Assembly (NCBI GenBank): GCA_947478725.1
Contig: CANJWZ010000010.1
Coordinates: 40,725 to 104,724, forward strand
Direction: 5' to 3'
Length of the DNA: 64,000 nt
Source: Comamonadaceae bacterium
GTDB taxonomy: Bacteria > Pseudomonadota > Gammaproteobacteria > Burkholderiales > Burkholderiaceae_C
Shown here: piece after piece, positions 25,505-33,992 of the stretch
Layout: each line of letters opens with the position of its first letter
How positions within the stretch are numbered: the stretch's first letter is position 1
Notes under the pieces: model-generated
Database searches by the model: none
What the model saw: the letters and a program-made list of their open reading frames with translations, nothing else
What the model was told of the DNA's origin: nothing
Translations under genes and position numbers: made by a program

Positions 25505-26493
25505 GTTGAGTCTGCCTTGGCGGCGTCAGTAGAGCCTGTATTTGGCTGCGCGAGCGCCAAGGTGGGCATGCTATTGCGTTCAAAAAGACCCGCAATTCCA
25601 CGCGGCAAAAAGGTGATGAACAAAAGAAGAAGAACACCGTAAATTAGGGTTTCATACTCTTGAAGGCCGGTCAAGAATTGCGGGGCTAAAACGATAATCG
25701 CCGCACCGAAAAATGGCCCTACGCGACTTGCAAGTCCACCGATCACCGATAGGGTGAGAAGGTTGACGACCATGCCAATATTCGAATATGACGGATCGAC
25801 GTTGCGGCTGACAATGGCAAACAAAATCCCGGCAACTGCGGAAAATACAGATGCAAGCATGAACGCGCTGACTTTGTATCGCACAACGTTCACGCCGAGG
25901 CTTGACGCTGCAGTTTCATCCGCCTTAACTGCTTGAAGGGCGCGCCCGATATGTGTGGACTTGATGAAAATTTGCACCAGAAACGCCACCACAGCGATCG
26001 CAAAGATGAAGTAGTAAATCTCTATTCGCTCAAGCCGCATCCCAAAAAGCACAGGTGGTGGAACTTGCAGTCCGGAACTGCCCCCCGTGAATCCGGTCCA
26101 ACGCACTGCGACGTCATGCACGATCATTGCAAACATCAACGTGGCCATAGCCAGATAGTGTGTGCGTAGACGCAACACGGGTATGGCAACAACTAGACTC
26201 ACGACAACACTGACTGTAATTCCGGCAAGCATAGCGATGGGTAGTGGTGCGGCGAAGTGAATTTGAACCAGCGCGAAGGCGTAGGCGCCCAGGGCGAAGA
26301 ATGCTTGCTGCCCAAGAGACAACTGCCCTCCAAGTCCAAAGAGAATGTTGAAACCCATGCCAAAAATGGCGTAGATGCAGATCAGCATGGCCAGCCTTAA
26401 CTGAAAGCCGCCATGGATCAGCACTGGAAGGGCTAGGCCAAGAACCAAGATAAGGATTGCCGGAAGCCAGTTGCGCATGAAATGCTGGCTCAT
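25501..26493 (-). CDS. livM: Branched-chain-type ABC importer permease LivM
   Basis: A 330-residue permease of the LivM class with eight or more hydrophobic segments. Family motifs are GMGFNILFGLGGQLSLGQQAFF near residue 50, LRTHYLAMATLMFA, and GRALQAVKADETAASSLGVNVVRYK, the ATPase contact loop. The ATG at 26493 overlaps the livH stop by four bases; an in-frame ATG at 26511 is less likely. The C-terminus carries a short hydrophilic tail after PRGIAGLF. Confidence 0.92.
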   Translation of the reverse strand: MSQHFMRNWLPAILILVLGLALPVLIHGGFQLRLAMLICIYAIFGMGFNILFGLGGQLSLGQQAFFALGAYAFALVQIHFAAPLPIAMLAGITVSVVVSLVVAIPVLRLRTHYLAMATLMFAMIVHDVAVRWTGFTGGSSGLQVPPPVLFGMRLERIEIYYFIFAIAVVAFLVQIFIKSTHIGRALQAVKADETAASSLGVNVVRYKVSAFMLASVFSAVAGILFAIVSRNVDPSYSNIGMVVNLLTLSVIGGLASRVGPFFGAAIIVLAPQFLTGLQEYETLIYGVLLLLFITFLPRGIAGLFERNSMPTLALAQPNTGSTDAAKADST

Positions 26494-27380
26494 TTGTGGG
26501 TCGCTTCCCATTCCCCAAGCAGGCCGGCTGGTCGAACCATCATCGTCACCAAGATCAGACCAAAGATAATGGGCTCGGCATAAAAACTGCTGCCGTAATA
26601 AGCGACGACAGCCTCAAGTAGGCCGATAACGATACCGCCTGCAGCAGCAGCAAACGGGCTACCCATACCCCCCAGAATCACCGCCATGAAACCCTTGATG
26701 GTCAGGACTAGACCCATCGCCACATGGCCACCTAGAAATGGCCCTACCAGTATTCCTGCGAGGCCGCCAACAACCGCACTGAAGACAAATGCAAATGCGA
26801 TGACGCGTTCGGCCCGTATGCCCATTAGTTTCGAAATATTCGGATCCACGCCTACCGCACGAATCGCTAGGCCAAAGTGCGTTCTGTACAAAAGGAGCCA
26901 GATCACCAGCATGGATATAGCGAAGCAGCTGATGATGGCCAATTGCTGGGGCGTAGATGTAATGCCAGCAAGAGAGATGCTATTGAGCGAGAAAGCATTT
27001 GGGACAAACAGTTGGTTAGGGCCCCAAACCAAAAGCGCACCGCCGGTCATGATGGATGCACATGCAAGGGTGCCTATCATGACGGTCAAAGGGTCTGCAT
27101 TGCGCTTAATTAGCGGACGATAGGCGAAGCGCTCGATCAGAAAGCCGCCTATGGCGCAAACGAAAAGTACAAGCGGAATGCTAATAGACATCGGCAGCGA
27201 AAAGGTCGTCACAAAAAGCACGGTGGAGAGTGCTCCAAGCATGACGAACTCCCCTTGTGCAAAGTTGATCACCCGGCTGGCTCCATATGTCATTGCCAGC
27301 GACAAACCAACCAGAGCGTAGACACTCCCGTTGGTGAGCCCGGAAAGGACTAGAACCGCCAGTGTTTCCAAGCTCACCAT
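26490..27380 (-). CDS. livH: Branched-chain-type ABC importer permease LivH
   Basis: A 296-residue permease of the LivH class. Features are GLTNGSVYALVGLSLAMTYGASRVINFAQGEFVMLGA at the N-terminus (the classical LivH start), the contact loop GLAIRAVGVDPNISKLMGIRAERV near residue 170, and LGGMGSPFAAAAGGIVIG. About eight membrane segments are expected. It follows livK after a 56-base gap, which might hold a processing site, and overlaps livM by four bases. Confidence 0.93.
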   Translation of the reverse strand: MVSLETLAVLVLSGLTNGSVYALVGLSLAMTYGASRVINFAQGEFVMLGALSTVLFVTTFSLPMSISIPLVLFVCAIGGFLIERFAYRPLIKRNADPLTVMIGTLACASIMTGGALLVWGPNQLFVPNAFSLNSISLAGITSTPQQLAIISCFAISMLVIWLLLYRTHFGLAIRAVGVDPNISKLMGIRAERVIAFAFVFSAVVGGLAGILVGPFLGGHVAMGLVLTIKGFMAVILGGMGSPFAAAAGGIVIGLLEAVVAYYGSSFYAEPIIFGLILVTMMVRPAGLLGEWEATHK

Positions 27381-27436
27381 AGCGCTCCGTGGAAGTGTGT
27401 GTTTACCGGGTTAAAAGATGCCTAATGGTGAAGCAA

Positions 27437-28630
27437 CTATTTTTTGACCGCAAATGCTTTCAAATCCGCCTTGACAAGTTTGCCGCCACGGACTTCCGAC
27501 CAAACGAAAAGACTATCGCCCTGAAGCCCTTGGTGGCTGCCAGCGCTGAATTTGAGTTTGTTGCCCGGAGTTCCCTGCAGGCTGTCGAAAGTGCCCACGG
27601 TTTCCATCGCATCGCGTAGCGCGATCCGAGCTGCCGGCAAATTATTGGCGTCAAGCGCGGCCATGACTTTCCTGTCTGCCATTGCTTTGATTGCTGCCTT
27701 GGCGCCGTCATAGCCCATTGCGATGTACATCGTTGGTGGCCTTACGCCATGTGATGCAGCAAATTTTTCCAACATGGCTTTGACATCGGCTCTTTGCGTA
27801 TCGACGGTGTTTGGAACCAAGACGCCTTCAGCCGCATTGCCGGCGAGTTGCCTGAACGCTTCAAATAACGCGACTCGGGCAATGATTGTTGGCGTTGCGA
27901 CATTCAGTTGGGACATCGTGCGCAGTACACGGCCACCATCGGCCGGATAGGGCCAAGCAACGATGACATCTGGTTTTGCCTGACGGACTTTCAGGACCTG
28001 TGGAGAAACGTCGGTAGCGTTTACCTCGTAAACTTCATTGATGACGACTTCAATGCTACGCGCCTTCAGCGCTGCTGTAATTGCAGAGGCGCCATCAAGT
28101 CCGAAGGGCAGGGAGTTGTTGATGATTCCGACACGTTTGAAGCCCGAATTGGCGATCAGTGTAGCGACTGCAGCTGCATCTTGGCTGTTTGACGGACCGA
28201 ATCTAAAGAAATAGGGCGTTGATGGATTGGTGAAATTATCAGCCGCAGCGGACATGCTGAAGAACGGCACTTTCGCTTCATTGGCGATAACAATGGTGCC
28301 CGGAACCGCCCCTGAAACATTTCCGCCAAAGATGGCAATAGCTTTATCGTCTTCAATTGCGCGGGTAACGAGACTTGTTGTGAGCCGCGGGTCAACCTTT
28401 CCGTCATACACCACAAGCTTGATCTGCTTGCCATTTACCCCACCAGCGGCATTTGCTTCGGCGACGGCTACCTTGACACCATTGAGGCTGTCATTGCCGG
28501 CTTCAGCTACAAGTGCGGAGAGATCATCTATATAACCCAACACAATTTGATCCGCAGCAAAACTGAGTGTTGATCCCACTAAAAAGGCTGTAGTCGCACC
28601 CGAAATAAGTAGTTGTCTGATGAGTTTCAT
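27437..28630 (-). CDS. livK: Branched-chain-type ABC importer binding protein LivK-like
   Basis: A 397-residue periplasmic binding protein (type I fold, HAAT family). The signal peptide ends near LSFAADQ. Family motifs follow: LNGVKVAVAEANAAGGVNGKQIKLVVYDGKVDP near residue 45, AIFGGNVSGA, VPFFSMSAAADNFTNPSTPYFFR and VIVAWPYPADGGRVL. It is the first gene of the leftward liv operon; its promoter region is shared with the rightward acyl-CoA dehydrogenase and contains a TetR-type dyad. The ligand is likely the acid activated and degraded by the enzymes around it, not necessarily an amino acid. Confidence 0.9.
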   Translation of the reverse strand: MKLIRQLLISGATTAFLVGSTLSFAADQIVLGYIDDLSALVAEAGNDSLNGVKVAVAEANAAGGVNGKQIKLVVYDGKVDPRLTTSLVTRAIEDDKAIAIFGGNVSGAVPGTIVIANEAKVPFFSMSAAADNFTNPSTPYFFRFGPSNSQDAAAVATLIANSGFKRVGIINNSLPFGLDGASAITAALKARSIEVVINEVYEVNATDVSPQVLKVRQAKPDVIVAWPYPADGGRVLRTMSQLNVATPTIIARVALFEAFRQLAGNAAEGVLVPNTVDTQRADVKAMLEKFAASHGVRPPTMYIAMGYDGAKAAIKAMADRKVMAALDANNLPAARIALRDAMETVGTFDSLQGTPGNKLKFSAGSHQGLQGDSLFVWSEVRGGKLVKADLKAFAVKK

Positions 28631-28733
28631 GTTGTCTCCTATCGTGGTTTTAAAATTACGATCACAAGATGCTGCGGAGCCCAGATCGAGCGCTGCACTA
28701 GTAGATATAGAGGGGCAAAAAAATTCTATATCT

Positions 28734-28752
28734 GATTGTTCAATCAGTCAAT
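28734..28752. promoter_or_regulatory. Putative TetR operator, copy 2
   Basis: GATTGTTCAATCAGTCAAT lies in the 271-base divergent gap between livK (starts 28630, leftward) and the acyl-CoA dehydrogenase (starts 28902, rightward). The outer arms ATTG and CAAT and the core ATCAGTCAA agree with copies at 21842-21860 and 30996-31014, although the centre is less symmetric. A repressor here could control both arms of the CoA-dependent regulon. Confidence 0.6.
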
Positions 28753-28901
28753 AGACGCTATTATTCATTCTTGTCCTAACAACTCAGGCCGCCATCATCA
28801 AGGTGCGGAAGAGGTATTGCACCCAGGACCGGCTGCAGTTGGAAGATCGCGGCATGGCAGGTGGCCGTTGAGCGCACTCATTTCTAGACAGGTGACCACA
28901 A

Positions 28902-30038
28902 ATGTTACGCAAGATTTTCAATTCGGAGCATGAGGACTTCAGGGCCGGTATCCGTAATTTCATTGAGCGTGAAATCACTCCCCACATTGATGAATGGGAA
29001 AAGGCTGGCATGGTGCCCCGCGAGATTTGGCGGAAATGCGGTGAGATGGGGATGCTCTGCCCTGACGTGGCGGAAGCCTACGGTGGTCCTGGGGGCGATT
29101 TTCTATTTAACGCCATCGTGCATGAGGAGTTAGCACAGGGTGCTGCAGTGAGCTTGTCCGCATGTCTGATCGCGCACAGCGACATCATTGCAGCCTATCT
29201 TTCGGAACTTGGTAGTGAAGAACAAAAGAAAAAATGGCTTCCGAAAATGGTGAGTGGGGAAGTGATCGCAGCCATTGGCATGTCCGAGCCTGAGGCAGGC
29301 AGCGATCTCAAGTCGATTCGAACCACTGCGCGTCCCGATGGCAAGGGCGGCTATCTTCTGACAGGACAAAAGACGTTCATTACCAATGGCTACAACGCAG
29401 ATTTGGTAGTCGTGGCTTGCAAAACAAATGAAAAAGGCATCAGCCTATTTCTTGTGGATACCAAATTGCCTGGCTTTCGTAGGGGGCGGCTCCTCCAGAA
29501 GGTAGGCCAAAAAGCGGGTGACACTGCCGAACTTTTTTTTGACGATATTCCCCTCAGCGTATCTGACGCACTCGGTGAGCTTGGATCGGGTTTCAAGAAC
29601 ATGATGAAGCTGATGCCTCGAGAGCGGCTGGCTATTGTCGTCACTGCAATTGCAGAGGCAGAGACAGCTTATGAGCTGGCATTGGCTTATGTACGCGAAC
29701 GCAAGGCATTTGGTCAGCGCATTGTCGATTTCCAGGCGATACGGTTCAAGCTTGCCGAAATAGCTGCCGATCTGCAGGTGGCACGTGTTTTTGTCGACCG
29801 CTGCATGGAGGAAGAAGCGGCTGGAAGCTTCGACATTAAATCGGCTGCTATTTCCAAATTCTGGGTCACGGACATCTCCTGTAAGGCGATTGACGACTGT
29901 CTGCAATTGTTCGGTGGTTACGGGTATATGCGTGAATATCCGATCTCTCGTCTCTGGACTGATTCAAGGATCCATCGAATTTACGGCGGCACGAATGAAA
30001 TCATGAAGGAAATTATCGGTCGCCAACTGGCTTCCTGA
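28902..30038 (+). CDS. Acyl-CoA dehydrogenase
   Basis: A 378-residue FAD acyl-CoA dehydrogenase that introduces an alpha,beta double bond and passes electrons to ETF. Motifs are IGMSEPEAGSDLKSIRTTA near residue 125 (flavin contact), GQKTFITNG, ERKAFGQRIVDFQAIRFKLAE and LQLFGGYGYMREYPISRLWTD, ending RIYGGTNEIMKEIIGRQLA. The YGGTNE motif has Gly where medium-chain enzymes have the catalytic Glu. A Glu in PRERLAI near residue 246 fits the isovaleryl/long-chain arrangement instead. It is the first gene of the rightward arm of the regulon, with the SDR gene following after 16 bases. The substrate is an unknown acyl-CoA. Confidence 0.93.
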   Translation: MLRKIFNSEHEDFRAGIRNFIEREITPHIDEWEKAGMVPREIWRKCGEMGMLCPDVAEAYGGPGGDFLFNAIVHEELAQGAAVSLSACLIAHSDIIAAYLSELGSEEQKKKWLPKMVSGEVIAAIGMSEPEAGSDLKSIRTTARPDGKGGYLLTGQKTFITNGYNADLVVVACKTNEKGISLFLVDTKLPGFRRGRLLQKVGQKAGDTAELFFDDIPLSVSDALGELGSGFKNMMKLMPRERLAIVVTAIAEAETAYELALAYVRERKAFGQRIVDFQAIRFKLAEIAADLQVARVFVDRCMEEEAAGSFDIKSAAISKFWVTDISCKAIDDCLQLFGGYGYMREYPISRLWTDSRIHRIYGGTNEIMKEIIGRQLAS

Positions 30039-30054
30039 ACTGCGCTGAAAGAAC

Positions 30055-30924
30055 ATGACCTCATACGCATCCGTATTTCGGGAAAATCTCATGAAGGGGA
30101 AGGTTTTCATCGTTACTGGCGGTGGAAGTGGCTTGGGTCGCTGCATGTCCCATGAGATTTCTTCGCTCGGAGGTGCTGTGGCTCTCGTTGGGCGCACGAG
30201 GGAAAAACTCGAAGGGGTCGCCACTGAAATTCGAGAAGATGGCGGTCATGCATCCGTACACCCTTGCGATATTCGGGACGAGGCGGGTGTCGCCGATATG
30301 GTGTCTTCTGTACTTGCATTGCACGGTCGGATTGACGGTCTTGTAAATAATGCTGGCGGGCAATACATTCAGCCTATTCGTGACATTAAGCTTAAAGGAT
30401 GGAACTCGGTTTTAAATACCAACTTAACAGGTGGATTTCTTGTCTCCCGTGAGGTCTACCGTAAATGGATGGAGGCTAACGGAGGCGCAATTGTCAATAT
30501 CATTGCTGACATTTGGGGCGGGTGGCCGGGTTCGGCTCACTCGGGGGCTGCACGAGCCGGTATGCTTTCCTTTACGGAGTCTGCTGCTACTGAATGGGCG
30601 CAATCGGGTGTGAGAGTCAATGCTGTTGCGCCTGGCTGGATCGGCTCCTCTGGGCTGGATAACTATCCTCCTGAGCAACAAGCCATGTTCAGACAATTCC
30701 GACACAATGTGCCTTTAAAAAGGCTAGGCACCGAGGCCGAAGTATCCGCTGCGGTCCTTTTTCTTTTGTCTCCTGCTGCCTCTTTTACTACGGGTTCATA
30801 CCTACGTGTCGATGGAGGGGTGCCTAACGCTAGGCCGGTTTGGCAACTAAAAGAGCATTCCAACTCCCTACCATTCAACGGTTTTCATCGAAGCAAGTTG
30901 CCCCGAGCATTGAATGATCCGTGA
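30055..30924 (+). CDS. SDR of the peroxisomal-type enoyl/dienoyl-CoA reductase group
   Basis: A 289-residue SDR. The nucleotide motif is TGGGSGLG near residue 19 and NNAGG is present. Instead of YxxxK it has AHSGAARAGMLSFTESAATEWA. This HSGAARAG motif is the one I recall from peroxisomal trans-2-enoyl-CoA reductase (PECR) and dienoyl-CoA reductases. VNAVAPGWI, PLKRLGTEAEV and LSPAASFTTG support the same group. The missing Tyr/Lys pair is therefore a family hallmark and not damage. It would reduce a 2-enoyl- or 2,4-dienoyl-CoA. The start may be the ATG at 30055 or at 30091 (MKGKVFIVTGG). It lies 16 bases after the acyl-CoA dehydrogenase gene. Confidence 0.87.
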   Translation: MTSYASVFRENLMKGKVFIVTGGGSGLGRCMSHEISSLGGAVALVGRTREKLEGVATEIREDGGHASVHPCDIRDEAGVADMVSSVLALHGRIDGLVNNAGGQYIQPIRDIKLKGWNSVLNTNLTGGFLVSREVYRKWMEANGGAIVNIIADIWGGWPGSAHSGAARAGMLSFTESAATEWAQSGVRVNAVAPGWIGSSGLDNYPPEQQAMFRQFRHNVPLKRLGTEAEVSAAVLFLLSPAASFTTGSYLRVDGGVPNARPVWQLKEHSNSLPFNGFHRSKLPRALNDP

Positions 30925-30995
30925 TCCTATTTGGAACGGAATAATTTGCAATGGAAGTGGGTTCGTGACTGTTTTTTTAATGAACCTTAAAAAGT

Positions 30996-31014
30996 GATTG
31001 ATTAATCAGTCAAT
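30996..31014. promoter_or_regulatory. Putative TetR operator, copy 3
   Basis: GATTGATTAATCAGTCAAT differs from copy 1 at one internal base and at the last base. It stands 138 bases before the amidohydrolase ATG, in the 227-base gap after the SDR gene. It marks a second promoter inside the rightward arm. The inner TGATTAATCA is a perfect palindrome. Confidence 0.65.
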
Positions 31015-31151
31015 ATTGATACAATCAAAATTTTCAACGTTCCTCATCTTCTGGGGGCGCCTAGGTGTGATGAAAACTGGCTGATAGTGAGCAGTTTTTT
31101 CTCGGGTATCAGCTGGCCTGCAGTTCAACGGAGATTCTTGGAACTTTAATC

Positions 31152-32009
31152 ATGACAACAGATAACCGTGCAATTGACTACTGGACAAATATCTTCACGC
31201 CGGAGGGCTTGCGTGAGATGTATCTTGAAAATGAGGAGCTGAGCAAGCTGGTTACTTGGTGGAAGATGGATGAGCGTTTGCTCGGTTATTCACCACAAGA
31301 GTTTGTTCAACTGCTTGATAAAACAGAAATTGCCAAGGTTTATGTTCCAAGCTTCAAAATGTGGAGCTTTAAGCATAAGGCCCCGTTACTTGACGTGAAG
31401 GCTTCTGCTATTCGTGACCTGATGGAGCGCTGCAAGGGTCGCGTCGGTGGTATGTTCGGCGTTGATGTCACGTTGGGCATGGACGGGGTGCGGGAGCTAG
31501 AAATCGCCGTTAAGGAGTGGGGTTTTGAGGCTGCACACATACATTCATACGGGCTCGGCATGCCTCTGAACCATCGAGATTTCTATCCTTTCTATGCCAA
31601 GTGCGTTGAACTCGATATACCGGTTGTCGTTCAGTCGGGTCATTCTGCGGAACGTATGCCCTCGGCGATGGCGCAACCAATTCTCTTAGATGATATTGCC
31701 CTGTATTTCCCTGAACTGAGAATCGTTGCTTCTCATACAGGCTGGCCATGGGTACAGGAACTCATCGCCCTCGCTTGGAAGCACCCCAACCTCTACATTG
31801 GAGCTGGCGCTCATGCTCCAAAGTATTGGGATCCTGCGCTGGTTCAGTTCCTGAATAGCCGTGGCAAGGGAAAAGTACTGTGGGGTACCGACTTTCCTGT
31901 CATCAAGCATGCCGACAGTATGGAGCAGGTCAAGGCTATTGAGTTGAAGCCGGAAGCTCGAGAGCTGCTAATGTACAAAGCCGCGCGCAACGTATTTCGC
32001 ACACTCTAA
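31152..32009 (+). CDS. Amidohydrolase-2 family protein without the N-terminal HxH
   Basis: A 285-residue TIM-barrel protein of the amidohydrolase-2 (ACMSD-like) group. The later metal or active-site positions are visible: VVVQSGHSAERMPS, VASHTGWPWVQ and LWGTDFPVIKH. At the N-terminus, where a metal-binding HxH normally sits after the first strand, it reads IDYWTNIFTPEG. It would therefore bind metal differently or not at all. Comparable hydrolases act in ring-opening steps of some CoA-linked alicyclic or aromatic pathways, but no specific reaction can be claimed. It begins a second transcription unit behind operator copy 3. Confidence 0.8.
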   Translation: MTTDNRAIDYWTNIFTPEGLREMYLENEELSKLVTWWKMDERLLGYSPQEFVQLLDKTEIAKVYVPSFKMWSFKHKAPLLDVKASAIRDLMERCKGRVGGMFGVDVTLGMDGVRELEIAVKEWGFEAAHIHSYGLGMPLNHRDFYPFYAKCVELDIPVVVQSGHSAERMPSAMAQPILLDDIALYFPELRIVASHTGWPWVQELIALAWKHPNLYIGAGAHAPKYWDPALVQFLNSRGKGKVLWGTDFPVIKHADSMEQVKAIELKPEARELLMYKAARNVFRTL

Positions 32010-32026
32010 GCAGCCGAGCGGAAAGT

Positions 32027-32278
32027 ATGATCAAGGCCCAGATTGGAGCGGTTCCTGCGGCAACCGGTACCGATGATCGCAGCCGCTTGCGGGAAATGTT
32101 TGCCCCCTCCAAAAGCTATGCCGATAGCAAGATAATGCAGCTGGGCGATGCCATCCGAAAGCACTTTAAAGCAGGGTTGACGGTTCACTTCGGGTACGCC
32201 GGCGCAACGCCAATGGCTGCCAGTAACGCATTAGTGCGGGTTTTTGCAGGTACCCGTCCCGACTTTTCTGAACTTTGA
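32027..32278 (+). pseudogene. N-terminal stump of a class I CoA-transferase alpha subunit
   Basis: An 83-codon frame that reads like the start of a glutaconate/3-oxoacid CoA-transferase subunit A: KIMQLGDAIRKHFKAGLTVHFGYAGATPMAASNALVR. The family protein is usually 250 residues or more, but here the frame stops after RPDFSEL and the enoyl-CoA hydratase begins 26 bases later. The remaining subunit A and all of subunit B are absent. An internal deletion most likely removed them. The first 30 residues resemble linker sequence and may not be native. Confidence 0.65.
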
Positions 32279-32304
32279 CGTCTTCGTGAAAGGGGGGATG
32301 AAAA

Positions 32305-33063
32305 ATGCTCGACTTGGATGTTACTGACGGCATTGCAAGGATCACGCTGTGCAGTCCACCCGTGAATGCGCTGTCTCGACCTTGGGCTGATCGATTCTTC
32401 GCCATTTTGGATGATCTTGAATCTCGCAATGACTGGAGGGTTCTGGTGCTACAGAGCAATCAGAAAGTTTTTTCTGCAGGTGGGGACATCAAGCAGTACG
32501 CCAGTCGCCTTGATCGCGAAGATGCCGGAGAGATGCTCGCTCAGGAAGCTGCTTATTACCAGAAACTATTTTCCCGAATTAGCTCTTTGCCACAAGTCTC
32601 CATCGCCGTGATTGGTGGAGTCGCTGCGGGAGGAGGTATGGAACTCGCTCTCGCTTGCGATCTACGCATTGCTTCTGAAATCACAAAAGTGGGACTTCCT
32701 GAAGTAGGCGTTGGCTTGCTTCCTGCCGGCGGGGGAACCCAGCGAATGACCCAGCGTTGCGGTGCTGGTGTGGCGCTCCGCCTAATTGGACTGGCTGAGC
32801 TGATCACAGGGCGGGAAGCCCTTGTCATTGGTCTCGTTGAGTGGGCCGTACCTCCTGCAGAGCTAGCCGATATGGCTAACGGCATTGCGCAACGCCTTGC
32901 CAACCAGCCACCTGAAGCGCTTCAGGCCGCCAAAGCTTGCATAGCTGCTGCGTCTGATCCATTGCGTGATGGCTTTGCTTTTGAACTTACATTCCCACCG
33001 AACCTGATGAGGACTTCAGTCACACAAGCAAGAATTCGCGATTTTCTGGCAAAGCATAGGTGA
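32305..33063 (+). CDS. Enoyl-CoA hydratase/isomerase family protein
   Basis: A 252-residue crotonase-fold enzyme. Oxyanion-hole segments are VFSAGGDIKQYA near residue 56 and VAAGGGMELALACD near residue 105. Both catalytic Glu positions of true hydratases are present, in GGMEL and in GLPEVGVGLLPAGGGTQRM. It would hydrate the enoyl-CoA made by the acyl-CoA dehydrogenase. A strong GGGGG ribosome site precedes the ATG at 32305. It lies between the CoA-transferase stump and an SDR gene in the rightward arm. Confidence 0.92.
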   Translation: MLDLDVTDGIARITLCSPPVNALSRPWADRFFAILDDLESRNDWRVLVLQSNQKVFSAGGDIKQYASRLDREDAGEMLAQEAAYYQKLFSRISSLPQVSIAVIGGVAAGGGMELALACDLRIASEITKVGLPEVGVGLLPAGGGTQRMTQRCGAGVALRLIGLAELITGREALVIGLVEWAVPPAELADMANGIAQRLANQPPEALQAAKACIAAASDPLRDGFAFELTFPPNLMRTSVTQARIRDFLAKHR

Positions 33064-33124
33064 GCTCTGCTTTAGCGGGGGCCCATTTTTCACACGTTTA
33101 ACATGATCCTGAAAGGTAAATGAA

Positions 33125-33919
33125 ATGAAATTGAACGTTGCAGGCAAGAGCGTCGTAATTACCGGTGGTGCATCCAACATCGGTCGTGCAATCGTGCACG
33201 CATTTGCAGAGGAGGGCGCCAAAATAACTATTGCCGATATTGATGTCGTTCAGGGCGAGAAGGTTGCCGAAGAAGCGCGAAAAAAAGGTGCCCAATCGGT
33301 CATTGTCCAAAAGACTGACGTTTCCAAACTTGATGATGTGAATGCACTGGTTGCACGTGTTACCGCCGAGCATGGCGCTTGCGATATCTTGGTGAACAAT
33401 GTCGGATGGACTGCGATAGGCTTGTTTGTAGATCAATCCAGGGAGCAATGGCAACGCGAAATAGAAATCAATTTGTGGGGAATGATCAATTGCACCCGCG
33501 CTGTACTCGACGGCATGATCGAACGCAAATCAGGTGTTGTCGTTAGTCTTGGCTCGGATGCCGGTCGCATGGGCGAGCACAAAGAAGGCGTCTACGCCGC
33601 CTGCAAAGCAGGGGTCGCAGCGTTGACCAAAACACTTGCACGCGAGTACGGTAAATACAACCTCAGATTTAATGTCGTTAACCCAGGCACCACCATGCCT
33701 GAATCGGATTCCGAGGCCGGAGAGCAAAGTATGTGGCGCAATGGTCAGAGCCCGTGGCGAACAGAGGAAATGCGCGCGAAAGTTGCAAAAGCTTATCCGT
33801 TGCGTCGTATTGCCAAGGCCTCTGAAGTCGCGTCTGTGGTTCTTTTTCTTGCCTCTGATGGCGCGAGCTTCATGACCGGGCAGACGATCAGTGCCAGTGG
33901 CGGTTATACGATGATTTGA
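33125..33919 (+). CDS. SDR-family dehydrogenase (3-hydroxyacyl-CoA type candidate)
   Basis: A 264-residue classical SDR with TGGASNIG near residue 13, NNVGW, a Ser in SLGSDAGRMG, and the catalytic YAACK. It ends TGQTISASGG. The sequence between the active site and the end (PGTTMPESDSEAGEQSMW) is longer than in many SDRs. Its place after the enoyl-CoA hydratase makes oxidation of a 3-hydroxyacyl-CoA the natural guess. AGGTAAATGAAATG gives the ribosome site for the ATG at 33125. Confidence 0.87.
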   Translation: MKLNVAGKSVVITGGASNIGRAIVHAFAEEGAKITIADIDVVQGEKVAEEARKKGAQSVIVQKTDVSKLDDVNALVARVTAEHGACDILVNNVGWTAIGLFVDQSREQWQREIEINLWGMINCTRAVLDGMIERKSGVVVSLGSDAGRMGEHKEGVYAACKAGVAALTKTLAREYGKYNLRFNVVNPGTTMPESDSEAGEQSMWRNGQSPWRTEEMRAKVAKAYPLRRIAKASEVASVVLFLASDGASFMTGQTISASGGYTMI

Positions 33920-33992
33920 TTGAAGTCAATGGCAATTCGTCATTTGGCTGCCTGTTGCAGGTATCAGCTTTTCAGTGAGATGGAGCAAGAAG

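Noticed and set aside
30055..30924. SDR with apparently lost catalytic Tyr/Lys
   Set aside because: Its HSGAARAG motif is characteristic of peroxisomal enoyl-CoA reductase-type SDRs, so it is a normal member of that group and not a degenerate one.
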